Shown: positions 14,962 through 23,283 of the stretch, piece after piece | How the letters are laid out: each line of letters opens with the position of its first letter | Position numbering within the stretch: position 1 is the first letter of the stretch | Program-made: the position numbers and the translations under genes | The notes under the pieces: model-generated | Databases searched by the model: none | Seen by the model: only the letters and a program-made list of their open reading frames with translations | What the model was told of the DNA's origin: nothing | From: Sphingomonas mali NBRC 15500 | GTDB lineage: Bacteria > Pseudomonadota > Alphaproteobacteria > Sphingomonadales > Sphingomonadaceae | DNA length: 48,767 bases | NCBI RefSeq assembly: GCF_001598415.1 | Contig: NZ_BCYX01000029.1 | Coordinates: 1 to 48,767, forward strand | Reading direction: 5' to 3'

Positions 14962-15645
14962 ATGGAAACTACATCGCCTTTGGCGGTCGCGCTGATCTCG
15001 GGCGGCCTCGATTCGATGGTTGCCGCGGCCTCGATGAAGGCTGCGGGCTATCGCCTGCTCGCGCTTTCGATCGATTATAACCAGCGCCATCAGATCGAGC
15101 TTGCCGCGGCGCGACGAATCGCCGGCGTGCTGGGTGCCGAACGCCATGTCGTGCTGCCGCTCGACCTGCGTGCGTTCGGCGGCTCGGCGCTGACCGCGGA
15201 GATCGATGTTCCCAAGAGCGGCGTCGGCAGCGACATCCCGGTCACCTACGTGCCCGCGCGCAACACGATCTTTCTCAGCCTGTCATTGGGTTGGGCGGAG
15301 GCGGCGGGCGCGCGCGACCTGGTGATCGGGGTCAATGCGCTCGATTATTCCGGCTATCCCGATTGCCGCCCTGAATTCGTCGCCGCGTTCGAGGATATGG
15401 CGGCGCTCGCGACTAAAGCGGGCGTGGAGGGCGACCGTTTCCGCATCCATGCACCGCTCCAGCACATGACCAAAGCGGATATCGTACGCGAAGGCACGCG
15501 GCTGGGGCTCGATCTGGGGATGAGCTGGTCGTGCTACGATCCGGCGCCGGGCGGGGTGCATTGCGGGTTGTGCGACAGCTGCCGCCTCCGCGCCAAGGGC
15601 TTCGAGGAAGCCGGTATTCCCGACCCGACGCGTTACGCCGGCTGA
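14962..15645 (+). CDS. queC: 7-cyano-7-deazaguanine synthase (QueC)
   Basis: 227-residue ATP-dependent enzyme making preQ0 from 7-carboxy-7-deazaguanine in queuosine biosynthesis. The PP-loop is SGGLDS (13-18), and family motifs include IDYNQRHQIEL, VPARNTIFLS and ALDYSGYPDCRPEF. The C-terminal zinc site is SCYDPAPGGVHCGLCDSC (four cysteines). Length normal. The ATG at 14962 lacks a visible Shine-Dalgarno sequence. queE begins 2 nt after the stop codon, giving a tight two-gene operon for successive steps of the pathway. A preQ1 riboswitch was looked for upstream and not found. Confidence 0.95.
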   Translation: METTSPLAVALISGGLDSMVAAASMKAAGYRLLALSIDYNQRHQIELAAARRIAGVLGAERHVVLPLDLRAFGGSALTAEIDVPKSGVGSDIPVTYVPARNTIFLSLSLGWAEAAGARDLVIGVNALDYSGYPDCRPEFVAAFEDMAALATKAGVEGDRFRIHAPLQHMTKADIVREGTRLGLDLGMSWSCYDPAPGGVHCGLCDSCRLRAKGFEEAGIPDPTRYAG

Positions 15646-15647
15646 CG

Positions 15648-16289
15648 ATGAGCTACGCGGTCAAGGAGATGTTCCTCACGCTCCAGGGAGAGGGGGTGAA
15701 TGCCGGCCGGCGTGCCGTGTTCGTCCGCTTTGCCGGGTGCAATCTATGGTCGGGCCGCGAACAGGATCGCGCGACCGCGATCTGCCGGTTCTGCGACACC
15801 GATTTCGTCGGCACCGACGGCGAGGGCGGCGGGCGGTTCGCCGACGCCGCCGCGCTGGCCGAGGCAGCGGCGGGTTTCTGGGGGGAAGGGCGCGAGGAGC
15901 GGTTCTGCGTGCTTACCGGTGGCGAGCCGATGCTCCAGGTCGACGACGCTTTGGTCGACGCGCTGCACGCGGCAGGGTTCACCATCGCTATCGAAAGCAA
16001 CGGCACGCTCGCCGTGCATCCCGGAATCGACTGGGTCTGCATCAGCCCCAAGGCGGGGAGCGAGGTGGTCCAGCGATCGGGCGACGAGCTGAAACTGGTC
16101 TGGCCGCAACCCGGTACCGATGTCGACGTGCTCGAGACCTGGGATTTCGCCCATCTGCTCGCGCAGCCGCTCGATACCGGCTCGGCCGAAGGCAATGCGG
16201 CGAGCGAGGCCGAGGCGATCGCGTTGGTCATGGCCCGGCCGCGCTGGCGCCTGACGCTTCAGGCGCACAAGCGGCTTGGCCTGCGCTAG
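15648..16289 (+). CDS. queE: 7-carboxy-7-deazaguanine synthase (QueE)
   Basis: 213-residue radical SAM enzyme converting 6-carboxytetrahydropterin to 7-carboxy-7-deazaguanine. The N-terminal LTLQGEG is typical of QueE. The iron-sulfur cluster motif is the extended CX14CX2C form: C in AGCNLW, then CRFC 15 residues later, known from proteobacterial QueE proteins (Burkholderia type) instead of CX3CX2C. GGEPMLQ, ESNGT and the ISPKAGSEV segment follow. The ATG at 15648 is 2 nt after queC. Complete. Substrate for QueC is produced here, so the gene order is functional rather than pathway-ordered. Confidence 0.95.
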   Translation: MSYAVKEMFLTLQGEGVNAGRRAVFVRFAGCNLWSGREQDRATAICRFCDTDFVGTDGEGGGRFADAAALAEAAAGFWGEGREERFCVLTGGEPMLQVDDALVDALHAAGFTIAIESNGTLAVHPGIDWVCISPKAGSEVVQRSGDELKLVWPQPGTDVDVLETWDFAHLLAQPLDTGSAEGNAASEAEAIALVMARPRWRLTLQAHKRLGLR

Positions 16290-16290
16290 A

Positions 16291-16339
16291 GCGTCGCGCG
16301 GAAAAGTGGATACCGGTTTTCCGCAAAAAGCGACGCGAC
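16291..16339. repeat. Dispersed nested inverted repeat, copy 1
   Basis: GTCGCG...CGCGAC outer arms and GCGGAAAA...TTTTCCGC inner arms enclose AGTGGATACCGG. It starts directly after the queE stop codon. Related copies are at 24790-24838 (same strand) and 27258-27295 (opposite strand). It lies between converging genes, so it may also end transcription from both sides. Confidence 0.7.
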
Positions 16340-16356
16340 AGCTGTAGGGCTTTAGC

Positions 16357-17034
16357 TCAGCGCTTCTTTTTCTTGGCGCTGCTGCCGCAATAGGTCGCGC
16401 TATAGCGTTGCTTGCGCCAGCAATCAGGCTGGAAATCCGGCAGGAACAGATAGGTCCGGGCGTAGAAGGCGCGCGGGAATTGCTGCTCGCCATAGGGGAT
16501 CAGGCTGTTGCGCAATTCGCGCATGTACCTGGTGGCGACATCGCCCAACTGGCCGCGCGGCGCGAAGATCACTTCCCGGCCGATCTTGCTGGCGGTCTGG
16601 CAGAAGCCATATTGCGCGGCGACGGTGGCGAAGGCCGAATAGGTGCGCGTACCGAATCGGTCGAACGCGGTCTGGCCCGCCGCCTTGGTCTTGGCGGTGC
16701 GGACGAAATAGGCATTGATCGTGTCGAGCGAGCTTTTGAGCTCGGCCGAATGGTCGCGCAGCATCGCGTTGTAATTGTCGACCGTGAGCAGCATCGGCGC
16801 GAAATCGCATTGCAGCGCCGCGACGTTGAGCGCGGCGCGCATGTTCCACACCAGCCCGGCGCGCAATTCGGCCGGCGTCGCGCCCGGCAGCGGCATGCCC
16901 ATTTCCGGCTCGGCACCGGTCACTGTCGCGCCACTGAAATCATAGGATTTCAGGAAAAACTGCGCCGATGCCGGTGATCCGGCGAACAGGCCGGCGGCAA
17001 GCGACACGCCTGCCATGATACGCACGATTTTCAT
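16357..17034 (-). CDS. Exported hypothetical protein with basic C-terminus
   Basis: 225-residue protein with signal peptide MKIVRIMAGVSLAAGLFAGSPASA. The mature protein is mostly helical: LRAGLVWNMRAALNVAALQC, MLRDHSAELKSSLDTINAYF, and a basic tail ending KKKKR. Five cysteines (in LQCDF, YGFCQ, DCWRK and TYCGS among them) suggest disulfides. A start at 17034 is preferred because AGAAGGG is 7 nt upstream; the ATG at 17040 is too close to it. A sphingomonad-type conserved hypothetical; no function known. Confidence 0.75.
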   Translation of the reverse strand: MKIVRIMAGVSLAAGLFAGSPASAQFFLKSYDFSGATVTGAEPEMGMPLPGATPAELRAGLVWNMRAALNVAALQCDFAPMLLTVDNYNAMLRDHSAELKSSLDTINAYFVRTAKTKAAGQTAFDRFGTRTYSAFATVAAQYGFCQTASKIGREVIFAPRGQLGDVATRYMRELRNSLIPYGEQQFPRAFYARTYLFLPDFQPDCWRKQRYSATYCGSSAKKKKR

Positions 17035-17145
17035 CCTCATCCCTTCTCGCGCCCCCTGCGCAGGCACTTTCCTACGGTGATTTTCCTGCGCGCCCAAGAG
17101 GTTTCGGTGTGTTTAAGTTCGCTGAATCTGCACCACGAATCGAAA

Positions 17146-17172
17146 GGGGCCGCCCGACGAACGGACGGCCCC
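17146..17172 (-). terminator. Hairpin terminator of the 17215-17439 lipoprotein gene
   Basis: GGGGCCG (17146-17152) pairs with CGGCCCC (17166-17172), then CCG with CGG after one mismatch, with a 5-nt loop. On the reverse strand it is followed by TTT only, so termination may be partial. It lies 42 nt past the lipoprotein stop codon. Confidence 0.5.
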
Positions 17173-17214
17173 TCGAAACCTAACCATCCGCCCGAAGGCG
17201 GACGACCAGACGAA

Positions 17215-17439
17215 TTACATCGTCGTGTTGGTCGTGGTGGTCGTGGTGTCGTTCGACATCATGTCGGTACCGTTCATGGCGCCGCCGTCGACCGCAGTCA
17301 TGTTGTCGGTGGCGGTTTCGTCAGTGACGTTCATGTCGGTGACATTGGTGGTGGTTTCGGTCTTGGTGCAGGCCGAAACCGCCAGGGCGGCGCCCGCGAT
17401 CATGGTGCCGATCACGGCCTTCGAGTTGAAAGAACGCAT
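17215..17439 (-). CDS. Small Thr/Asn-rich lipoprotein
   Basis: 74-residue protein with a lipoprotein signal peptide: MRSFNSKAVIGTMIAGAALAVSAC, lipobox VSAC with Cys24. The mature 50 residues are almost entirely Thr, Asn, Asp and Met (NVTDMNVTDETATDN, SNDTTTTTTNTTM), with no charge other than Asp/Glu, so probably disordered at the membrane surface. The ATG at 17439 has AGGGAG about 8 nt upstream; an upstream extension would overlap lipB and is unlikely. The gene sits on its own between terminator and lipB. No known function. Confidence 0.75.
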   Translation of the reverse strand: MRSFNSKAVIGTMIAGAALAVSACTKTETTTNVTDMNVTDETATDNMTAVDGGAMNGTDMMSNDTTTTTTNTTM

Positions 17440-17506
17440 TTGGAAGCTCCCTAGATAGTGGATTTGGTCGGCTTTTCCGGCCTTATCACCCAAATCAAGG
17501 GGGACA

Positions 17507-18184
17507 TTAGACACTAATCCGAAGTTGCTCAAGCCGCTTTTCGTGCGCGGAAAGCGCATCGAGAAAGTCGGGCAGGTGAGCCGCCAATGCCGCGTCAAAT
17601 TCCTCAAAAACAACGGGTTTTCCTAGGGTTGCCGCGCTGGTCACGGCATAGTCGGCCAGGCCGCACGGCACGATTCCGCCAAAATGTGCGAGATCGGGGT
17701 CGAGGTTGATCGCGAAGCCATGCAGGGTCACCCACCGTTTCACGCGCACCCCGATCGCGCCGATTTTCGCCTCCTCGGCGCCATGCCCGGTCCAGATGCC
17801 GACGCGCCCCGATTCGGTCCGCGCCTCTATCCCGAAGTCGCCCAGCGTCGCGATCAGCCAATGTTCGAGCTCATGGATGAAGCACCGCACGTCGCGCCCG
17901 CGGCGGTTGAGGTCGAGCACCAGATAGCCGACGCGCTGGCCAGGGCCATGATAGGTGTAGCGCCCGCCGCGCCCCGTCTGGACGACCGGAAAGCGCGGAT
18001 CGATCAACTCGGTCGGATCGGCGCTGGTGCCTCCGGTATAGATCGGCGGATGTTCGAGCAGCCAGATGAGTTCGCGCGCATCGCCGGCGGCGACCGCTGC
18101 GGCGCGAGCCTCCATCGCCGCCAGGCTGTCGGCATAGGGCACTTGCTCGGTCGAGACGCGCAATTCGATATCGGCGGGGATCAT
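17507..18184 (-). CDS. lipB: Octanoyl-[ACP]:protein N-octanoyltransferase (LipB)
   Basis: 225-residue cytosolic enzyme transferring octanoate from acyl carrier protein to lipoyl domains, the first step of endogenous lipoate synthesis. Motifs: LLEHPPIYTGGTSA, GRGGRYTYHGPGQRVGYLV, the acyl-site lysine in EEAKIGAIGVRVKRWVTLHG (K140), and the catalytic cysteine in GGIVPCGL (C174). Full length. It starts at 18184, and no lipA is adjacent. The gene is monocistronic or reads into the downstream small lipoprotein, 67 nt away. Confidence 0.95.
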   Translation of the reverse strand: MIPADIELRVSTEQVPYADSLAAMEARAAAVAAGDARELIWLLEHPPIYTGGTSADPTELIDPRFPVVQTGRGGRYTYHGPGQRVGYLVLDLNRRGRDVRCFIHELEHWLIATLGDFGIEARTESGRVGIWTGHGAEEAKIGAIGVRVKRWVTLHGFAINLDPDLAHFGGIVPCGLADYAVTSAATLGKPVVFEEFDAALAAHLPDFLDALSAHEKRLEQLRISV

Positions 18185-18336
18185 CGCGCGGGGCTACTCC
18201 CGCGCGGGGACGTGGCGCAAGTCGCGGGCCGCCGTAAGATGCTTGGGTGAGGGCGTTGCCAGTCGTGAGCACACGCCCTAGTCAGGCGTCCTCGGGCCGA
18301 CGACTGGATCGGCATGTGGGGAATCGGGGGCCGCAT

Positions 18337-19155
18337 ATGGTCAATATGGGAAACGTCTGGGATCGTACCACCGAATTCCTCAGCGATAATCTGGGCGCGG
18401 TGGTGCCGATCGCGTTGCTGACGATCTTCGTGCCGCAATCGATATCGGGGGCGATCAAGCTCGCCGGCACCGCGGTCGCGCCGGCGCTCGGCCAGGGGAT
18501 CATGCTCGCCTTGCTGATTCCGATGCTGTGGGGCCAGCTCGCCATTGCCGTGCTGGCGCTCCGGCCGGATGGCGGACGAGGCGCGGCGCAATCGACCGCG
18601 ACACGCCGTTTCCTCCCATATCTGCTGGCCATGCTGATCCTGTTCGGCGTGATCGTCGTGCTGTTCCTGCCGATTATCCTCGCGCTGGTCGCGAGCGGGG
18701 TCGATCTGACCGCCCTGACCAGTGCGTCCGCCGAACCGAAGCCCGACATCTCGCCGGCCATGGCCGGGTTCATCGGTCTCTACGGCCTAGCCTGGCTGAT
18801 CTTCGCCGTGTTCGTGTCGGTCAGGTTCAGCACGTTGCTCGTCGCGGTGGTCGCTGCCGAAGGCGGCGTGATCGCCGCCTTGCGCCGCTCGTTCGCGCTC
18901 AGCCGGGGAATCGCCTGGAAGCTGCTCGGCGTCGTGCTGCTGTTCGGGCTGGTCGTCGGCGTCGCGTCGATCGCGGTGACCTCGGTATTCGGCGCCTTAT
19001 TCCGCTTCCTCGATCCCACCGCCGGGCCGTTCGCGATCGGATCGATCGTTGTCGCGATCCTCGGCGGGCTGGTGACGACGGCTTATTATGTCGTCCAGTC
19101 GAGCTTCATGGCCAAAGTCTATCTGGCGGCGACGTCGGCGCGCGAGGGCGTGTGA
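18337..19155 (+). CDS. Multi-helix membrane protein A
   Basis: 272-residue integral membrane protein with about six hydrophobic helices: near 20-40 (LGAVVPIALLTIFVPQSISG), 42-68, 90-118 (LPYLLAMLILFGVIVVLFLP), 145-170 (GLYGLAWLIFAVFVSV), 190-225 and 235-262. A short loop SVRFSTLLVAVVAAEGGVIAAL precedes SFALSRGIAWKLLG, a pattern seen in DUF-type glycerophosphodiester phosphodiesterase membrane domains. The start at 18337 follows a GGGGG stretch. Its stop overlaps the next membrane gene (GTGA). Function unknown. Confidence 0.8.
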   Translation: MVNMGNVWDRTTEFLSDNLGAVVPIALLTIFVPQSISGAIKLAGTAVAPALGQGIMLALLIPMLWGQLAIAVLALRPDGGRGAAQSTATRRFLPYLLAMLILFGVIVVLFLPIILALVASGVDLTALTSASAEPKPDISPAMAGFIGLYGLAWLIFAVFVSVRFSTLLVAVVAAEGGVIAALRRSFALSRGIAWKLLGVVLLFGLVVGVASIAVTSVFGALFRFLDPTAGPFAIGSIVVAILGGLVTTAYYVVQSSFMAKVYLAATSAREGV

Positions 19156-19925
19156 GAGTCACTTTTCCGGCTTTGATGCGCGATGCCTGGCGATTGTGGC
19201 GGCGCGATTGGGAAGTGCTGACGGCGGTGGCGGGGTTGTTCGTATTCCTGCCCGCGCTGGCGATGGCGATGTTCATCCCCGACATGCCGTCGCCGCCCGC
19301 GGCAGGCGAAGCCGTGCCGGGCTCGGTGACGATGGCGGCCTATGAACAGGGCCTCACGCAATGGATGCTCAACTATGGCGGCTGGCAGATCGCCGCGCAG
19401 GCGGTCGTGCTGTTCGGCCAATTCGCGATCGTCGCCTTGTATCTGGCAGGCGACCAGCCGCCGGCGAGCAAGGCACTGATCGCCGCGGCGCGGCGTTATC
19501 CGTTGTTGCTGCTCGCGGGGCTGATCATCGCCGTACCGATCGCGGCCGCCCTGTTGCTGGCGCAGGCACTGCCGCTGCTGATGGCCGCGTTTTTCGTGAT
19601 CGTCTTCTGGGTGCTGGCGCGGACGATCGTGCTGGCGCCGACCTTGCTGGCCGAAGCCCCGGTGGGGGCGCTGGGGGCGATTACTCGCAGCCTCCATTTG
19701 ACGCGCGGCCACACGCTCGCGCTCGCCGCGGCGGTGATGACGGTGATCCTGGCGATGACGATCGCGACCTGGCCGTTCGAGCAGGTCGATGCCTGGATGG
19801 TGGTTCACGCGCCCAATCCGATCGCGCGCACGATCGTCGACATGATCGCCGCGACGATCACCGGACTGGGCGGGATCGCCATGGCGCTGGTTCAGGTCGC
19901 GGCGTATCGCCGGCTTAAAGCGTGA
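19152..19925 (+). CDS. Multi-helix membrane protein B
   Basis: 257-residue integral membrane protein similar in layout to the preceding gene. It has WRRDWEVLTAVAGLFVFLPAL, helices near 66-90, 97-135 (LLLLAGLIIAVPIAAALLLA) and 165-185, and the motif GAITRSLHLTRGHTLALAA, matching SFALSRGIAWKLLG of protein A. The two are probably distant paralogues working as a heteromer. The GTG at 19152 overlaps the stop of the previous gene by 4 nt; an internal ATG at 19176 lacks a ribosome binding site. A terminator palindrome covers the stop codon. Confidence 0.8.
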   Translation: MRVTFPALMRDAWRLWRRDWEVLTAVAGLFVFLPALAMAMFIPDMPSPPAAGEAVPGSVTMAAYEQGLTQWMLNYGGWQIAAQAVVLFGQFAIVALYLAGDQPPASKALIAAARRYPLLLLAGLIIAVPIAAALLLAQALPLLMAAFFVIVFWVLARTIVLAPTLLAEAPVGALGAITRSLHLTRGHTLALAAAVMTVILAMTIATWPFEQVDAWMVVHAPNPIARTIVDMIAATITGLGGIAMALVQVAAYRRLKA

Positions 19926-19944
19926 TGACTCACGTCATCACGCT
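19919..19944. terminator. Bidirectional hairpin between converging genes
   Basis: AGCGTGATGAC (19919-19929) pairs perfectly with GTCATCACGCT (19934-19944) around TCAC. It overlaps the stop codon of membrane protein B and abuts the stop codon of hemF on the other strand, so it can serve as terminator for both converging transcripts. Confidence 0.6.
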
Positions 19945-20787
19945 CTAGGACCAGGTAGCGACCGGCGGCAGGCTCATCAGAATGGCATCGATGTTGCCGC
20001 CCGTCTTGAGCCCGAACAGCGTCCCGCGATCATAGACCAGGTTGAATTCGGCGTAGCGGCCGCGCCACTCGCGCATCGCGGCGATGTCGGCATCGGTGAA
20101 GGCGTCGCCCATCCGCCGCCGCACGATCCGCGGAAACGCGTCCAGGAAGGCGCGCCCGACATCCTGGGTGAAGGCGAAATTGGCGGCGAAATCGCCTTCG
20201 AGATGATCGTAGAAAATGCCGCCGACGCCGCGATGCACCTTGCGGTGCGGGATGTAGAAATAATCGTCGGCCCATTGCTTGAAGCGCGGATAATGCGCCG
20301 GATCATGGCGATCGCAGGCCGCCTTGAGCGTCTCGTGGAAATCGGCGGTGTCCGCCGCCACCGGCAAGGGCGGGTTGAGGTCGGCGCCGCCGCCGAACCA
20401 GCGCTTGGTCGTGACCAGGAAGCGCGTGTTCATGTGCACCGCCGGGACGTGCGGGTTGGCCATGTGGGCGACCAGGCTGATCCCGGTGGCGAAGAAGGTC
20501 GGATCCTCGGCCGCGCCATGAATGGTCTTGCCGAATTCGCCGTCGAACGCACCGCCCACCGTCGAGACGTTGACGCCGACTTTCTCGAACACCTTGCCCT
20601 TCATCACGCCGCGCACGCCGCCACCGCCATCGGCGCCCGACGGATCGACTCGGTTCCACGCGATATAGTCGAATCGCGCGTCGGAACCCGCCTCGCGCTC
20701 GATCGATTCGAATTCGGCGCAGATCAGGTCGCGGAGCTGCTCGAACCACTGTCTCGCGGTCGCCTGTTCGACGTCCAGCTCCTTCAT
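19945..20787 (-). CDS. hemF: Oxygen-dependent coproporphyrinogen III oxidase (HemF)
   Basis: 280-residue aerobic enzyme producing protoporphyrinogen IX in heme synthesis. Motifs: FDYIAWNRVDPSGADGGGG, GVNVSTVGG, MANPHVPAVHMNTRF, WFGGGADLNPPLP, HPRFKQWADDYFYIPHR-like YPRFKQWADDYFYIPHR, VGGIFYDHLEGD and EFNLVYDRGTLFGLKTGGN. The start at 20787 overlaps the trmL stop (ATGA); an ATG at 20796 would add three residues but sits directly on the GAAGGG. Complete. Translationally coupled to trmL upstream. Confidence 0.95.
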   Translation of the reverse strand: MKELDVEQATARQWFEQLRDLICAEFESIEREAGSDARFDYIAWNRVDPSGADGGGGVRGVMKGKVFEKVGVNVSTVGGAFDGEFGKTIHGAAEDPTFFATGISLVAHMANPHVPAVHMNTRFLVTTKRWFGGGADLNPPLPVAADTADFHETLKAACDRHDPAHYPRFKQWADDYFYIPHRKVHRGVGGIFYDHLEGDFAANFAFTQDVGRAFLDAFPRIVRRRMGDAFTDADIAAMREWRGRYAEFNLVYDRGTLFGLKTGGNIDAILMSLPPVATWS

Positions 20788-21233
20788 TCGGGCCATCCCT
20801 TCGTCTGTCGTAATGCTTCACCGAGCGCGATGGCGGCGGAAACCGCAACGTTCAAGGACCGAAAGCCCGGCCGCATCGGAATCATGACCCGCAGATCGGC
20901 GCGATCGTGAACCGATTGCGGCACGCCAGCGCTTTCCGACCCCAGCAGCAAAATATCGTTCGGCCGGAATTCGGCGGCGTCAAGGCGCACCGCGCCCTGG
21001 GTGGACAAAAGGACGATGCGGCCCGTGATGCCCGCTTCGAATGCCGGCCAGTCGGCGTGGCGCGTCACCTCTGCCTGCGCGGCATAGTCCATTCCGGCGC
21101 GCATCAAGGCTCGGTCGGAAAAGGCGAATCCCATCGGTTCGATAAGGTCGACGGGCACGTCCAGGCAGGCGGCCAGTCGCAAGATGGTGCCGACGTTTCC
21201 GGCAATGTCGGGCTGGTGAAGGGCGATGCGCAT
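20784..21233 (-). CDS. trmL: tRNA (cytidine(34)/uridine(34)-2'-O)-methyltransferase (TrmL)
   Basis: 149-residue SPOUT methyltransferase that methylates the wobble ribose of leucine tRNAs. It begins with MRIALHQPDIAGNVGTILRLAA, contains IEPMGFAFSDRALMRAGMDY and ends with the knot motifs LLLGSESAGVPQSV and MIPMRPGFRSLNVAVSAAIALGEALRQ. Length is typical. Start 21233 is chosen by alignment to the family start; an ATG at 21257 would add eight residues and neither has a good ribosome binding site. Divergent from petA, with a 145-nt gap containing a 7-bp CTTCCGT/ACGGAAG hairpin (21281-21298) but no clear promoter. Confidence 0.92.
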   Translation of the reverse strand: MRIALHQPDIAGNVGTILRLAACLDVPVDLIEPMGFAFSDRALMRAGMDYAAQAEVTRHADWPAFEAGITGRIVLLSTQGAVRLDAAEFRPNDILLLGSESAGVPQSVHDRADLRVMIPMRPGFRSLNVAVSAAIALGEALRQTKGWPE

Positions 21234-21378
21234 AAAAAGCCGTTGGCAAAGCGGCATGCCCGTGTCTATCAGGCGCGCAACTTCCGTGGGGACGGAAGGG
21301 TTCTGGCGGGCGCGCGGCCTCCTCAAGGCCGGTTCCCCGAGCGTTCCGCCGCCGGATTTGAAGTGCAAGGGCAGGTGA

Positions 21379-21954
21379 ATGGCGACCGTTGACGATGTGA
21401 TTCCGGAGGGTGAGTCGCCCGATAGCGTGAGCGATCCGCGTCGCCGCGACTTCCTGAACATTGCCGCCGTGGCGTTTCCCGCCACCGCCGGCGCGGTCGC
21501 GGTGCTCATTCCGCTGGTCAACCAGATGAGCCCGTCGGCCGACGTTCTCGCCGAATCGACCACCACGGTCGACCTGTCGAAGATCCAGCCGGGCCAGGGC
21601 GTCATCACGACGTTCCGCAAGCAGCCTTTGTTCGTGCGCAACCTGACGCCGAAGGAAGTCGCCGAGGCCAATGCGGTTCCGCTGTCCGAACTGCGCGATC
21701 CCGAAACGCTCGAGAAGCGCACCCAGCCGGGGCATGAGAACTGGCTGATTACCTTGGGCGTCTGCACCCATCTGGGCTGCATCCCGCTCGGCATCAACGA
21801 GGGCGACAATCGCGGCAAGTTCGGCGGATATTTCTGCCCGTGCCACGGCTCGCAATACGACACGGCCGGGCGCATTCGTCAGGGACCGGCGCCGAAGAAT
21901 CTCGCCGTGCCGCCCTACAAGTTCACGTCGCCGACCGCGATCCTGGTCGGTTAA
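21379..21954 (+). CDS. petA: Ubiquinol-cytochrome c reductase Rieske iron-sulfur subunit
   Basis: 191-residue Rieske protein of complex III. The Tat-like N-terminus DPRRRDFLNIAAVAFPATAG carries the membrane anchor, followed by the hinge and head domain. The [2Fe-2S] ligands are in CTHLGC (Cys129, His131, disulfide Cys134) and CPCHGS (Cys153, Cys155, His156). The start at 21379 follows GCAGGTGA. First gene of the petABC operon; petB follows after 14 nt. All ligands present, normal length. Confidence 0.97.
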   Translation: MATVDDVIPEGESPDSVSDPRRRDFLNIAAVAFPATAGAVAVLIPLVNQMSPSADVLAESTTTVDLSKIQPGQGVITTFRKQPLFVRNLTPKEVAEANAVPLSELRDPETLEKRTQPGHENWLITLGVCTHLGCIPLGINEGDNRGKFGGYFCPCHGSQYDTAGRIRQGPAPKNLAVPPYKFTSPTAILVG

Positions 21955-21968
21955 AGGGGTAGAAGAAG

Positions 21969-23258
21969 ATGAGTTTCCCCTGGGCCAATCATTACGAGCC
22001 GAAGCAGCCATTCATGCGCTGGCTCGACGAGAAGCTGCCGCTGCCGCGCCTGGCGTACAATGCGGTGGGCGCCGGCTATCCGGTGCCGCGCAACCTCAAT
22101 TATTTCTGGAATTTCGGCGTGCTCGCCGGCGCCGCGCTGGCGATCCAGATCGTCACCGGCATCGTGCTGGCGATGCATTATCACTCGGACGCCGCGACCG
22201 CTTTCTCGTCGATCAACGGCACGATCATGCGCGACGTCAATGCCGGCTGGTTCCTGCGCTATGCGCACGCCAACGGCGCGTCGATGTTCTTCATCGTCGT
22301 CTACATCCACATTTTCCGCGGTCTGTATTACGGATCGTACAAGGCGCCGCGCGAGATGGTGTGGCTGCTCGGCGTGGTCATCTTCCTGCTGATGATGGCG
22401 ACTGCGTTCATGGGCTACGTGCTTCCCTGGGGCCAGATGAGCTTCTGGGGCGCGCAGGTCATCACCGGCTTCTTCTCCGCGATCCCAGGGGTCGGCGAGA
22501 CGATCCGCGTGTGGCTGCTCGGCGGCTATGCCCCGGACGACGCCGCGCTCAACCGCTTCTTCTCGCTCCATTATCTGCTGCCGTTCGTAATCGCGGCGGT
22601 GATCATCCTGCACATCTGGGCGCTGCACATTCCGGGCTCGGGCAATCCGACCGGCGTCGACGTCAAGGGCGAGCAGGACACGGTACCGTTCCATCCTTAT
22701 TATACGGCGAAGGACGGTTTCGGGCTGGGCGTCTTCCTGCTGCTGTTCGCGGCGTTGGTGTTCTTCTTCCCGGACATGCTCGGCCACCCGGACAATTACA
22801 TCGCGGCGAATCCGTTGCAGACGCCGGCGCACATCGTTCCCGAATGGTATTTCTGGCCGTTCTACGCGATCCTGCGCTCGTTCACCTCGGACTTCATCCT
22901 GCCGGCCAAGCTGTGGGGCGTGCTCGCGATGTTCGGGTCGATCCTGCTGCTGTTCTTCCTGCCGTGGCTCGATTCGTCGCCGATCCGCTCGAACAATTAT
23001 CGTCCGAAGGCACGTATCGCCTTCTGGTTGCTCGTCGTCGACGTGCTGATCCTGGGCTATTGCGGCGGTTCGCCCGCCGACCCGTTCTACGTGATCGTCG
23101 CACAGGTCTGCTCGGCTTATTACTTCCTGCACTTCCTGGTGGTCCTGCCGTGGATTTCGCGGACGGAGCGGCCGGTGGCGCTGCCGAATTCGATCACCGA
23201 AGCGGTGCTCGCGGGCAAGGGCGGGACGAACCCGGCCGAAACCGCGCTGGCGCACTGA
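21969..23258 (+). CDS. petB: Cytochrome b of complex III
   Basis: 429-residue eight-helix cytochrome b. The heme-ligand helices contain GIVLAMHYHSD with H, and RYAHANGASMFFIVVYIHIFRGLYYGSY, with HYLLPFVIAAVIILHIWALHIPGSGNP for the second pair. The Qo motif is PEWYFWP. This is the full-length form, with helices of the C-terminal subunit fused, as in alphaproteobacteria. AGGGGTAGAAGAAG precedes the ATG. Middle gene of the operon, 25 nt before petC. Confidence 0.97.
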   Translation: MSFPWANHYEPKQPFMRWLDEKLPLPRLAYNAVGAGYPVPRNLNYFWNFGVLAGAALAIQIVTGIVLAMHYHSDAATAFSSINGTIMRDVNAGWFLRYAHANGASMFFIVVYIHIFRGLYYGSYKAPREMVWLLGVVIFLLMMATAFMGYVLPWGQMSFWGAQVITGFFSAIPGVGETIRVWLLGGYAPDDAALNRFFSLHYLLPFVIAAVIILHIWALHIPGSGNPTGVDVKGEQDTVPFHPYYTAKDGFGLGVFLLLFAALVFFFPDMLGHPDNYIAANPLQTPAHIVPEWYFWPFYAILRSFTSDFILPAKLWGVLAMFGSILLLFFLPWLDSSPIRSNNYRPKARIAFWLLVVDVLILGYCGGSPADPFYVIVAQVCSAYYFLHFLVVLPWISRTERPVALPNSITEAVLAGKGGTNPAETALAH

Positions 23259-23283
23259 GCGAGCTATAGGGGATATAAGACAG